Assembly (NCBI GenBank): GCA_036873135.1
Contig: JAPTYO010000011.1
Span: 18,920,747-18,984,746, forward strand
Reading direction: 5' to 3'
DNA: 64,000 bases
Source of the DNA: Clarkia xantiana subsp. parviflora
Taxonomy: Eukaryota; Streptophyta; Magnoliopsida; Myrtales; Onagraceae
Position 1 is the first letter of the stretch. Every line of letters starts with the position of its first letter. Positions 22,220 through 31,965 of this stretch are shown one piece after another. The translations under genes were made by a program, and so were the position numbers. The notes under the pieces are model-generated. The model was not told the origin of the DNA and made no database searches. It saw only the letters and a program-made list of their open reading frames with translations.

Positions 22220-22749
22220 TGCTTTATGTTTGTCCTTGTAATTTTCCTCTCTTTGTAATGCATCCTCGGGCCTTTGAGCCCTCACAAATATCAAACTATC
22301 TTAGTTCCGATTTTCCGTTGCACTTCTCAAAGCGACTTAACTATGCCACTTAAGACATTTCAACACATCACTTAAGACGATTTAGCCCACACCACTTAAG
22401 GTGATTTAATCGCGTGCACCACTTAAGGCGACTTAACCTCGTGCACCACTTAAGGCGTCTTAATCTCGTGCACCACTTAAGGTGACTTAATCTCGTGCAC
22501 CACTTAAGGTGACTTAATCTCGTGCACCACTTAAGGCGACTCAACAACACTTAGAATAAATCTAAGAACAATCTGATCGGAAGCAACCTCTTTATTCATT
22601 GATGGCACAAAATCTGCTTACATCGAATCAAACGATAGATAACTTACACCACTTAAGGCGATTTTACATCGGGCACCTCTTAAGGCGACTTTACATCGGG
22701 CACCACTTAAGGCGACTTTTCATCGGGCACCACTTAAGGCGACTTTTCA
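22220..22749. repeat. Tandem repeats between pol and antisense gene of B2
   Basis: Units of about 26-27 bp share GTGCACCACTTAAGGCGACTTAATCTC (roughly 22330-22540), with a second set of TCGGGCACCACTTAAGGCGAC (22640-22750). The hairpin CTTAGAATAAATCTAAG recurs near 22548, and minus-strand AATGAATAAAGAGG near 22588 is a likely poly(A) signal for gag-pol. Confidence 0.9.
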
Positions 22750-23892
22750 TCAAGCATGACATTTCTTCAAGTGTTCGCCACTGAAAGAATGCTTCAATAC
22801 ATTGCCATCGAGGTCTTCCAACTTGTACGCATTTGGTGCTGGCATCCCCACGACCTTATAAGGTCCTTCCCATTTTGGTGACATCTTGTTGATCCGATCC
22901 AAAAGGGTGAACTCGTTCCGACGCCAAACCAGTTCTCCGACAAAGAACTGTCGGGACTTAACTCGCCGATTGTAATATATGGCCGTCGCCAAACGCATTC
23001 GAGCCTGGACTTCATCGGCTTCCCGCCTCTTTTCCTCGAGCAAGTCCAATTCCAGACGTCTCATTTCATCATTCGTCAAAGGCTCGTAATATCTCATCCG
23101 ATGGGACGCCACAGCTATTTCCACGGGAGCAACGACCTTCGTGCCATAAACAAGGCCAAACGGAGTCTCCCCAGTTGATCGTTTAGGTGTCGTTCTAACA
23201 GCCCAAAGCACATTTTCCAGCTCATTCAGCCATTTGCCCTTCAAGGCATAGACCCTTTTCTTCAGGCCATCCATCACGATTTTGTTGGCTGACTCCACCT
23301 GTCCATTAGCCTGAGCATGATGGACAGAGGCTGTCCGATGCTCGATATTCAGCTCCTCCAGATATTCCTTCACTTGAGCCCCGTTAAACGGAGGACCATT
23401 ATCGCTGATCAACACCTTAGGAATCTCGTATCTAGATATAATATGGGTCTGGAGAAACTTGAGGATCTGGTTCCCCGTTGTCTTGGCCAATGCCTTAGCT
23501 TCTATCCATTTTGAGAAATAATCAATGGCTACAAGCAAATATTTACACTGACCTTGTGCTTGTGGGAGAGGTCCCACCAGGTCGATACCCCACTGCGCGA
23601 AGGGCCACGTACTCTTGATGGACGTCAAATTAGCAGCCGGAGCCACGATATTCGGGGCGTACCTCTGGCACGCATCACAAGATCGGACTAGCAACGTCGC
23701 CTCCTTGCTCATCGTAGGCCAATAATAGCCCAAATTCAGCACTTTCCTCGTAATGGATCGGGCCCCTTCGTGACAAGCCTCGACCCCTTCATGCACCACT
23801 CCGAGGATCCGATTTGTGTCAGGCTCAGCCACACATTTAAGGTAAGGAGTTGAGAACCATCCCTTTTTGTACAGCTGATTGTCCACCACCAC
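22750..23892 (-). pseudogene. B2 integrase region
   Basis: 380 codons beginning at VVDNQLYKKGWFS. Zinc finger ending CDACQRYAPN, core with WGIDLVGP, ISDNGPPFNG and VESANK, carboxy end KWEGPYKVVG...HLKKCHA. The triad is intact. It is cut from the upstream frame by an in-frame stop at 23893-23895. Confidence 0.9.
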
Positions 23893-25150
23893 CTAATTAA
23901 CCGCGATCCGGCGTATCCTGTCAGCTACTACTCCATCATCGGGAACTGCCCCCGTAGTCAAGTATGCGACTATTGGGGTCATCCAAGTGGACTCCTCCTC
24001 CAATCCTGCTTCAATGGCACACACCTCCGATGGATCGGTGGTTGACAAGATCACCTTGTCCAAGAAGTGCACCTTCCGATTTTCCTCGAGGGGTGCCCCC
24101 AAGGCGAATTTGCTCAAGGCATCTGCTTCCGCGTTCTTCTCCCTCGGGATTGCCTCAATATCAAAACTTTTGAAACTCTCCTTCAAGACTTGCACCTCAT
24201 GAAGGTACTTTCTCATCACGGGGTTCTTTGCCTCATATCGTCCTTGGACTTGATTCACAATCAGGCCAGCGTCACATTTTCACCCTTAAGTGGCCAACTC
24301 CCGTACCTTTGGCAATTTTGAGGCCTGTGATAAGAGCCTCATACTCAGCTTCATTGTTGGTGGCCCTAAACGTTAAGGCCAAAGCATATCGAAGGGGCTC
24401 GCCTCCACCTGGTGGTATCAATACGAACCCTGCTCCTGATCCGTCTGAACTCGAAGAGCCATCAGTGTACATTTCCCAAGTATTTTCGTTGTTTGGCTAT
24501 TCTGATTGCTCTGCCATCTCTGGTTGCTCTGCTATCGGGACCTCCATGGCTGCCCCCTCTACAGGACCCGCTTCTTCCAGATCAGGGGTTGTAGACTCTA
24601 CTATGAAATCCGCCAACGCCTGGCACTTAATAGCCGTTCTCGGAGCAAAGTGAATGCGGAACTCACTAAGCTCGACTGCCCATTTTACTAATCTCCCCGA
24701 CGCATCAGGTCGGTTCAAAAAACGCTTCAAAGGCTGATTCGTCAACACAGTAATCTCATGCGCATGAAAATAAGGCCTCAGCTTCCGAGCAGTAATGATC
24801 AACGCAAAAAGATACTTCTCAACGGCGGGATAATTCATTTCAGATTTGGCAAACGCCTTGCTTACATAATAAACGGGGACTTGGTTACCCTCGACAATCT
24901 TCACTAACACAGAGCTAATAGCAAACTCAGAAACAACCAAATATAGATAGAGCGGCTCGCCTGGGATCGGTTTCGCCAATGGTGGGAGGGTACGGAGGTG
25001 CTGCTTGAGTGCTTGGAATGCCTCTTCACACTTGGCAGTCCACTCAAACTTCTTGTTGGCCCTCGGTACGTCGAAAAACGGCATGGATCGGTCGCTTGCC
25101 TTGGACAGGAAGCGATTCATTGCAGCTAGTCGGCCATTCAGCACTTGCAC
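23893..25150 (-). pseudogene. B2 RT end and RNase H
   Basis: Pieces 25150-24497, 24472-24272 and 24258-23893 make one original frame. The first is the RT connection (FAISSVLVK, LTNQPLKRFLNR). A TAG at 24497-24499 then precedes RNase H MYTDGSSSSDGSGAGF, with the catalytic Asp kept. An extra base near 24280 shifts the frame before the last RNase H part and the linker. Confidence 0.85.
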
Positions 25151-25283
25151 CTCCGATGATTTACCAGAGACTGCATCTCCTCGATTGCCCTCAGCTTCTT
25201 AGGATTCACCTCAATTCTCCTTTGGCTCACCATGAAGCCCAGAAACTTCCCCGAATGTACTCCAAAGGCGCACTTATCTGGGT

Positions 25284-27562
25284 TCAAACGAACTTGAGCC
25301 TCATCCGCTCAAACGCCACCGCCAAGTTGCTCACATGATCTCTAAACTGTCGGGACTTTACCAGCATATCGTCCACGTAAGCCTCCATGGTTTTCCCCAG
25401 CATGTCCCCGAACAGCTTGTTCACCATCCTTTGATAAGTTTCCCCGGCATTAATCAATCCAAAAGGCATGACATCGTAGTGATTATTGTCACTATCAACA
25501 TAAAAAGCGGTATGGGGGGCATCCTCCTTAGCCATCTTGATCTGATTATAGCCAGAGTAAGCATCCATGAAGCTCAGCAATTCATGTCCCGACGTAGCAT
25601 CCACCAACTGGTCGATCCTCGGAAGCGGGTAACAATCCTTCGGCAAGCCTTATTCAAGTCGCGGAAATCAACACACATCCGCCAATTTCCATTGCTCTTC
25701 CTCACCAGAACCGGGTTGGCGACCCAAGTCTGGAATCGGAGCTCCTTGATAAATCCAGCATCGAGCAACCTGCCCACCTCCTGCTGGATCGCGATCCTCT
25801 TGTCTGTGCCCATCGGACGCCTTTTCTGCGCGATAGGCTTAATCGCGGGATCAATCTTCAACTCGTTGACAATCACATCGGGGCTGATCCCTGGCATGTC
25901 ACTCGGAGACCAGGCAAACAGCTCCTTAAACTCCTTCAGCAGCTCGATCAATACTCGGGCCGTCTCTTCAGTTAAAGCGGACCCGATTTTCACCTTCCTC
26001 TGAGGTCCGTCAATCTCGACCTCCTTCAGATCCTCCATAGGGGCGGGACGCCCAAACTCCTCCCTGGGATCAGCATCGGTCTGGAGGATAGTCATAGCCT
26101 CCCATCTTTTCTGTCGGGTGGCATTAACATAACACCTCCTGGAAGCCACTTGGTCGCCTTTGACCTCCCCGACTCCGTGGTCAGTAGGGAACTTCATCTT
26201 CTGGAGAACAGTCGAGGCAACTGCCATCAGCGGGTTGATGGTAGTTCTCCTGATAATCGCATTATAGGTCCCCGCGGACTCAACCACCACGAACTCCACA
26301 TTTCTCCTCTCCGCTTTCCACCCACTACCAAACTCCACTAGTAAGGTGATCATTCCCAGCGGATAGGAGGTAAAATCAAAGAATCCCACCATCGGGAAGT
26401 TCACCTGCTTCAGGTCCTTCTTCGTTTTCCCCATGGCCTCCAGCGCATCCATAAATAGAATATCGGAGGAGCTCCCTCCGTCAATCAGAATTCGCTTCAT
26501 CTCGTATCCATCCACATTCAAGGTCACGACCAAAGAATCATCGTGAGGAGTCTCCACACCTATCAGGTCCTCCGCTGAAAAGGAAATCACCATCTCTTCC
26601 TTCGTGGTCCAGGATCGGGACCTCTTGCCCAGCACCATAGCAGCGGGAATTCTAGAGGCATAAACCTCCCGAGAGGCTGAGGTATCACCTCCTGCAGCGA
26701 ATCCTCCATGAATCACATTAATAGTGCCCCGCTTCTCTTTGCGGGCACCTGAAGACTCCGGCTCGGACTTCTTCTTCTTTGGGGACCGATCGCGGGATCG
26801 GGAACGGGACCGTGATCGAGATCGGGAGCGGGATCGACACCGCCTCTCAGCCACAAACTCTTTAAACTTCCCCTTCTGGATCAGTTTTTCGATTTCCTTC
26901 TTCAACTCCCGACAATGGTTAGTGTCGTGACCGCTAGCGCGGTGGAACCGACAGTAACGATCGGTGCGGGCTCCCAGAAATTCTCCTTCCTTCTTCGGGG
27001 GGTACTTGGAGATACCCTGCCGATCCATCACCGCTAACACGGAAGCCATAGAACTATTGAGAGGAATATTATGATCCTCCCGCTTGTCCTTCCTCGGGGG
27101 ACGCCTGTCCTCCCTTCTGTCAGAGCGACCCCGACTCCGACTGCTCTCGGATTTATCCTTCGACTTATGGTCGTCCAATGGTTTGAACGACTGCTTCCCC
27201 TTATTTGACTTCGGAGGTTCAAGCTCTCCAGCGGCTACTTTCGACTCCTGCACGTCGATTTGCTGCTTCACCCTCTTCTGCAGTGCCTCCATATTCCACA
27301 CAGCCTTCTCAGCCACGCTGTGCATCAAGTCGGAACCATATGGTGCTGTGAGGTTCCGAATGAAAGTGCGGATGGTCTCTCCCTCCGATATCTCCTCATC
27401 GATCTCCGCCACACTAGCAGTGTACCGCTGGTAATAATGTGCCAGCGATTCGTCGGGCCTCTGCACCACCTGAGTCAGGGACCTCACACTCTTCAAGAGG
27501 CGCCGACGACCCTGGTATACTGAATAAAACGGTCGTGCATATCCGCCCAGCAGGTGATGCAT
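25284..27562 (-). pseudogene. B2 gag end, protease and reverse transcriptase
   Basis: 27562-25574 (662 codons): gag end, basic linker, knuckle CRFHRASGHDTNHC, RS tract, conserved RGTINVIHGGF, protease ILIDGGSSSDILF, and RT through VDFRDLNKAC. A frameshift near 25640 moves the rest (25646-25284) to another frame with FMDAYSGYNQI, MPFGLINAG and AYVDDMLVKS. Deletions near 25290-25300 and 25155 separate it from the next piece. Confidence 0.9.
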
Positions 27563-28326
27563 CCTGGGGGCAGGCTGAAGAACCAGGTCAGGGCCCTCTC
27601 ACCAAGTGTATTTGGGAACAACACACACACAATATCGTCATTCGGGGCTCTGCCTAGACAAGCCATGAGGTGCTTCTGGACATGACGAACTGGATCTCCC
27701 TCGCCATCATACTCCTTAACTGTGGGGATACCCAGCCCTGGCGGGGCGAGGGTGTCTATCAGTCGGGGAACAAAGGGATGGGTGGATCGATCCCTCAGTT
27801 CCGACATCATCGGCTTCTGCTCCCCCATGCAGATGTTCACGATCTTCACCACCTGGTCGGGGGTGATGGGACCATTAAGGGGAATGGTCCTATGCTGCAC
27901 TGGTCCTGGCCCATCGACCACAAATCGCTCTGACTGAGCGGGCTCCTTACCCTTATCCTGGCTTCTGGGTTGGGCCTCCTGCACATTCTGAACCTCCCTT
28001 GGCGGAGGCACCTCCTCCTGCTTCTTGGCAGCCTCTCTCCGCTCTAAGAGAGCCTCCACGGCCTCCAAAAACATCGGCATGGCCTCCGCCACAGCCTTCG
28101 CCAGGTCCGCGTTTGGAGGAGCATCCTCCTCCATATTCTCTTGGTGTTGAGCAGTATCCTCAGGGACTTCATTGTGCCCCCCTATTCGGGAAACCTCAGC
28201 AGGGAGATTTTGGTCTGCAACACGCTCCGGTTGCCCTGAGTTCAAAGTTCCAGCAGGGTGGCGGGAACCACCAGATTGTCCTTGCTTTTTCTGCTTGCCG
28301 GCCGCCATCGAACGAGTAGAAGTCAT
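27493..28326 (-). pseudogene. B2 gag amino part
   Basis: 277 codons starting MTSTRSMAAGK. A Gln/Glu/Pro-rich arm, then the Ty3-type gag core with LTWFFSLPPGCITCWADMHD. A frameshift near 27525 ends it; gag continues in the overlapping frame from 27562. 80-90% similar to B1 by eye. Confidence 0.88.
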
Positions 28327-28347
28327 TGTTGGCTTTCCGTTACGTTT

Positions 28348-28363
28348 CCCACAGACGGCGCCA
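28348..28363 (-). other. Primer binding site of B2
   Basis: Minus strand TGGCGCCGTCTGTGGG, one base from the LTR at 28365. Confidence 0.9.
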
Positions 28364-28364
28364 A

Positions 28365-28681
28365 TGTTGGATCACGGTTGGAACTCTGGTACGGTCTTGA
28401 TGGAAATCCGAAGTCCTTCGCTCCACGTAATCCTGCAAGTGGGGAATAGACCGGGCGGTGACCCAGAATCCCTCTCCGATGATTAAATGAGAATCTCGCA
28501 GCGGGCAAAGCAAGAAAAAGTATGTGTATGTGAAAACGTATCTGACCTGAGGTAACTTCTTCCTTTTTATAGGAGAAAATTTACCCCAGTTACCTGGTGA
28601 ATCGCCGGGGCAGCTAGCCCACATCCCGCGTATCTCGGCCACATCCCGCGTATCTCGGCCACCCCCCGCATATCTCGGCCA
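28365..28681 (-). mobile_element. 5' LTR of B2, inner piece
   Basis: On the minus strand this is the 3' half of the LTR, with TATAAAAA (28564-28571) and the minisatellite. It ends at GGCCA (28677-28681), the left TSD of the copia insertion; the rest is at 45672-46037. Confidence 0.92.
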
Positions 28682-28878
28682 TATGAATAGAGAGGTTCTT
28701 GGATGAATATCAAATGTATTAACAACCAAAATCAGTTTGTACAATTGGTAGATCAAGGTATATATAGGAGAAGAGAGCATCTAACTAACTAACTAACTTA
28801 GAGTGTAAGTAAGCTAGACTAGTAAGCACTATGCACAAATGTGTCAAGTATGGAATGTATGGAATATACATTCCTATA
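28682..28878 (-). mobile_element. 3' LTR of copia (197 bp)
   Basis: Differs from the 5' LTR at two sites near its left end (GAATAG for GAACAG, GGTTC for GGATC). Contains a TAACTAAC tract and a TATATATA stretch. Confidence 0.95.
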
Positions 28879-28908
28879 TGCTCCCATCCTTTTCTTCTCT
28901 TCTCTTTT
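28879..28908 (-). other. Polypurine tract of copia
   Basis: The minus strand is an almost unbroken purine run (AAGAGAAGAGAAGAAAAGG, then ATGGGAGCA) immediately before the LTR. Confidence 0.85.
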
Positions 28909-30181
28909 CATGAAAAACATCCTTGATACCATAGAGCCTAAGCAAGGCAATGTGTTGCTTCTTGATTAAAGCCTTTGTCAACAAATCTGCCAGCTGATTT
29001 CTAGAAGCAACATGTGTTGGAATAACTTGCCCTGATTTAATGTGATGCCTAGTAAAGTGGCAATCTAATTCAATATGCTTGGTACGTTCATGGAACATTG
29101 GGTTCTTGGCTATCTTCACTGCAGACTCACTATCAGTGAATATAGGAATGGGCAAAGTGACATGCACCCCAAGCTCCTTTAGAAGTCTAGTAACCCAAAG
29201 AGCTTCCTGAATGGCTGCCCTTAAACATCTATATTCTGCCTCTGCACTTGAAAGGGAAACTGTGTCTTGTTTCTTCACTTTCCACCCTACCATAGCTCCA
29301 CCAAGCTTAACACAATATGCACTAATGGACTTTCTACTAAATGGACAAGCTGCCCAATCTGAATCACAATAAAGACTCAAGTCAAGTGCAATGTTGGTTG
29401 GATAGAGAAGTCCTTGGCCAGGAGTACCTTCGATGTACTTGATCACCCTTATAGCTGCATCATGATGGGATTTCTTAGGCTTGTCAATAAATTGACTTAG
29501 CCTTTGAACTGCAAAGCTAATATCTGGCCTAGTCATTGTCAAATACAATAACTTGCCCACCAATCTTCTATAAGCAGACACATCTTCAAGAGGCAAATCA
29601 TCTAAGGAGGTGTTAGTTGTTTCATCATATGCGCAAGTTGTTAGTTTGAGATTGAACTCCATGGGAGTCTCACAAGGTCTAGCAGCCCCCAAACCAGCCT
29701 CCTCAATAAGCTCAAGAGCATACTTCCTTTGGTTGATGACCAAACCTTCTTTGGACCTTGCAATTTCCAATCCTAAAAAATACCTCAAGTTGCCCAAATC
29801 CTTGAGCTTAAAATGAGATTTCAGAATGGATTTCAAGTGATCAATCATAGAAGTACTTGAACCTGTGATTAGTAAATCATCCACATAAATGAGAAGATAA
29901 ACCTTGTCTTTTCCATTTGCCTTGGTGAACAAGGAATGATCCGAGGCACTTTGAGAATAACCATTTTCCAATAGAGTGTTAGTGAGCTTGATGTTCCATT
30001 GTCTAGATGCTTGTTTTAACCCTTAAGTGATTTCAAAAGTTTGCATACACGTTTAGAAGCACCAGGAGTGATCATAGGAGAATCAAAACCTTGAGGAATG
30101 TCCATATAAATTTCTTCATGCAAATCACCTTGAAGAAAAGCATTGTTGACATCCATGTGAAAGAGTCCCCAAGAATGAGAG

Positions 30182-30186
30182 GCTGC
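30182..30186. repeat. TSD GCTGC, left copy (A)
   Basis: GCTGC directly before A and again at 41781-41785. Confirms that A inserted within the copia RT coding sequence. Confidence 0.92.
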
Positions 30187-30966
30187 TGATGGGTTCCGAT
30201 GTAATCGTTAGCCCCGTTAACAGCCAATGGACGGCGAGTAGGTCCAGTGGGCCTCGCGAAAAGCCTGGAAGGCTCAGAGGCCCAGTATGAAGGGTCCCGA
30301 CTTTAGCGGTCCCGATGTATGAGCTGAATGCTCCCGACAAGAAGCCTCTGAGTAGTCCCCGATATGCCTTAGTAAAGGCCCCGATAATAAAGCCCCGCGG
30401 AGGCTGGACCTGTCTCGTGAGACAAAGGGTCCTGGGTGGTGACCTAGAATGAGATAACTCTGGAGTCCCCGACAGAAGTTGGGACTTGTGATCAGAGGAT
30501 AAGGCCGAGAAACCCGCCTACTAGATAGAGTAGTGGGAGAACGGTTAAGATACAGATAAATCTCCCCCGAGATACGCAGGGCATGCCCGAGATACACGGA
30601 GTATGGGCAAGATACGCGGAGCGTGGGGCGAGATATAAGGAATCCCGAACGAGATATACGGAATCGTGGCGAGATATACGGAATCGTGGCGAGATATACG
30701 GAATCGTGGGTAAAACTGCCAGGCGCAGTAACAGGTAACTGAGTAACTTCCCCTCCTATATAAAGGAGGAAGTTACCTCAGAAACGACATTCTCTAATAC
30801 GCACTTAGATTACTGCTACCACCCCATTGATCATATACTCATTTAAGCATCGGAGATGGATTCTGGGTCACCACCCAGGTCATCCCCTTTTTGCAGGATT
30901 ACGCGGAGCCCAGGAGTCCAAAGCTTTCCGTCAAGGACGTAACGGAGCTTCGCCCGTGATCCAACA
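30187..30966 (+). mobile_element. 5' LTR of A (780 bp)
   Basis: TGATGGGTTCCGATG to GTGATCCAACA. Three copies of a 20-bp unit containing GAGATATACGGAATCGTG near 30650-30712 (two in the 3' LTR). TATA box TATATAAA at 30757-30764 lies in the centre of an inverted repeat (TAACTTCC...TCC / GGAGGAAGTTA). Confidence 0.95.
30757..30764 (+). promoter_or_regulatory. LTR TATA box of A
   Basis: TATATAAA flanked by CCTCC and GGAGG arms; the same layout is in the 3' LTR and, on the minus strand, in B1 and B2 LTRs. Likely promoter for gag-pol RNA. Confidence 0.7.
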
Positions 30967-30967
30967 T

Positions 30968-30983
30968 TGGCGCCGTCTGTGGG
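30968..30983 (+). other. Primer binding site of A
   Basis: TGGCGCCGTCTGTGGG, one base after the LTR. Confidence 0.92.
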
Positions 30984-31020
30984 AAGCTAACAAAAAGCCA
31001 AAATAGTTTCTACCAGATCA

Positions 31021-31965
31021 ATGGCCGGTGGTGGCAAGAAGAAGCAAGTTCAGGCCGGCAGTTCTCGCCCCGCTGGAACTGTGAATTCCCCGTTGCTGGA
31101 ACATGTTGCTGAACAAGGTGAGTACCCTGCTGTTTCTCAGACAGGGGGGCACGGTGATGAGGAGGTCTCAGTCCGAGACACGACGCTGAACAGGCAAGAT
31201 ATCCCGCGAAGGGAGGTGGATGCTCCCCCAAACCCGGTGGGGTACAGAGAGGAAGTCCCGCGAAGGGAAGTAGGCTCTTCTTCAAACTCGGAGTTAGCCA
31301 AGGCGGTAGCAGATGCAATGCCTATGTTCTTGGCAGCCATGGAGGCTCTGCTGGACAAGAGAGAGGCCGCCAGGAGGGCGGAGGAGTTGCCTCCGCGAGA
31401 AGAGCTACCCCCACCCCCTCCAAGGGTGGTTCCAGAAGAACAGGAGGTCCAGGAGATTCAGCCCAGGAATAAGGGTAAGGAGCCCGCGCACTCGGAGAAG
31501 TTCGTGGTTGATGGTCCCGGACCAGTGCAACACAGGACCATTCCCCTGAATGGCCCCATCACCCCCGATCAGGTGGTGAAAATTGTCAGCATCTGCATGG
31601 GTGACCAGAAGCAAATGACATCGGAGCTAAGGGATCGATCCAGTTACCCTTTCGTTCCACGGCTGCTAGATACCGTTGCCCCGCCAGGGCTAGGCATTCT
31701 GACCATCAAGGAGTACGATGGTAAAGGAGACCTGGTCTGCCATGTTCAGAGACATGTCCAGGCTTGCATGGGAAGGACCTCGAACGATGACCTCGTGTGT
31801 TCGCTGTTCCCGATCACCCTGGGAGAAAGGGCCATGACCTGGTTTTTCAGCCTCCCGTCAGGAAGCATCACGTGCTGGGCGGACATGCACGATCGGTTTA
31901 TCAAGCAATATCAAGGCCGTAGGCGCCTCCTGAAGAGTGTGAGGTCCTTGACCCAGGTGGTATAG
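31021..31965 (+). pseudogene. A gag, amino part (ends at a premature stop)
   Basis: Starts MAGGGKKKQVQ at 31021, 37 bases after the primer site. A long Glu/Pro/Arg-rich arm, then the Ty3-type gag core with MTWFFSLPSGSITCWADMHD and QYQGRRRLLKSVRSLTQVV. The frame stops at TAG 31963-31965, where B1 and B2 read Gln (CAG to TAG). Reading continues in the same frame after it, so this is one lesion in a single gag-pol frame. Confidence 0.92.

Larger units (their letters stand above)
28874..30186 (-). pseudogene. Copia RT (carboxy part) and RNase H
   Basis: 28874-29971 is a clean 365-codon frame: catalytic LLIYVDDLLITG, then LGNLRYFLGLEIARSKEG, YRRLVGKLLYLTMTRPDIS, and RNase H with CDSDWAACPFSRKS, SLSSAEAEYRCL and HIELDCHFTRHHI. 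Upstream (29972-30186) the RT continues (FHMDVNNAFLQGDLHEEIYM), but a small deletion in the SLYGLKQA motif near 30023 shifts the frame. The right end is cut by element A; RT resumes at 41786. Confidence 0.92.

Noticed and set aside
28682..28878. Canonical TG...CA ends for the copia LTR
   Set aside because: Ends at TGAATAG leave flanks that do not form a TSD; the TATG...CCTATA ends give GGCCA on both sides and restore the B2 LTR.
30274..30597. 107-codon minus-strand frame, repeated at 41108-41431
   Set aside because: Lies inside the A LTRs, on the opposite strand to LTR transcription, with no domain; duplicated only because LTRs are.
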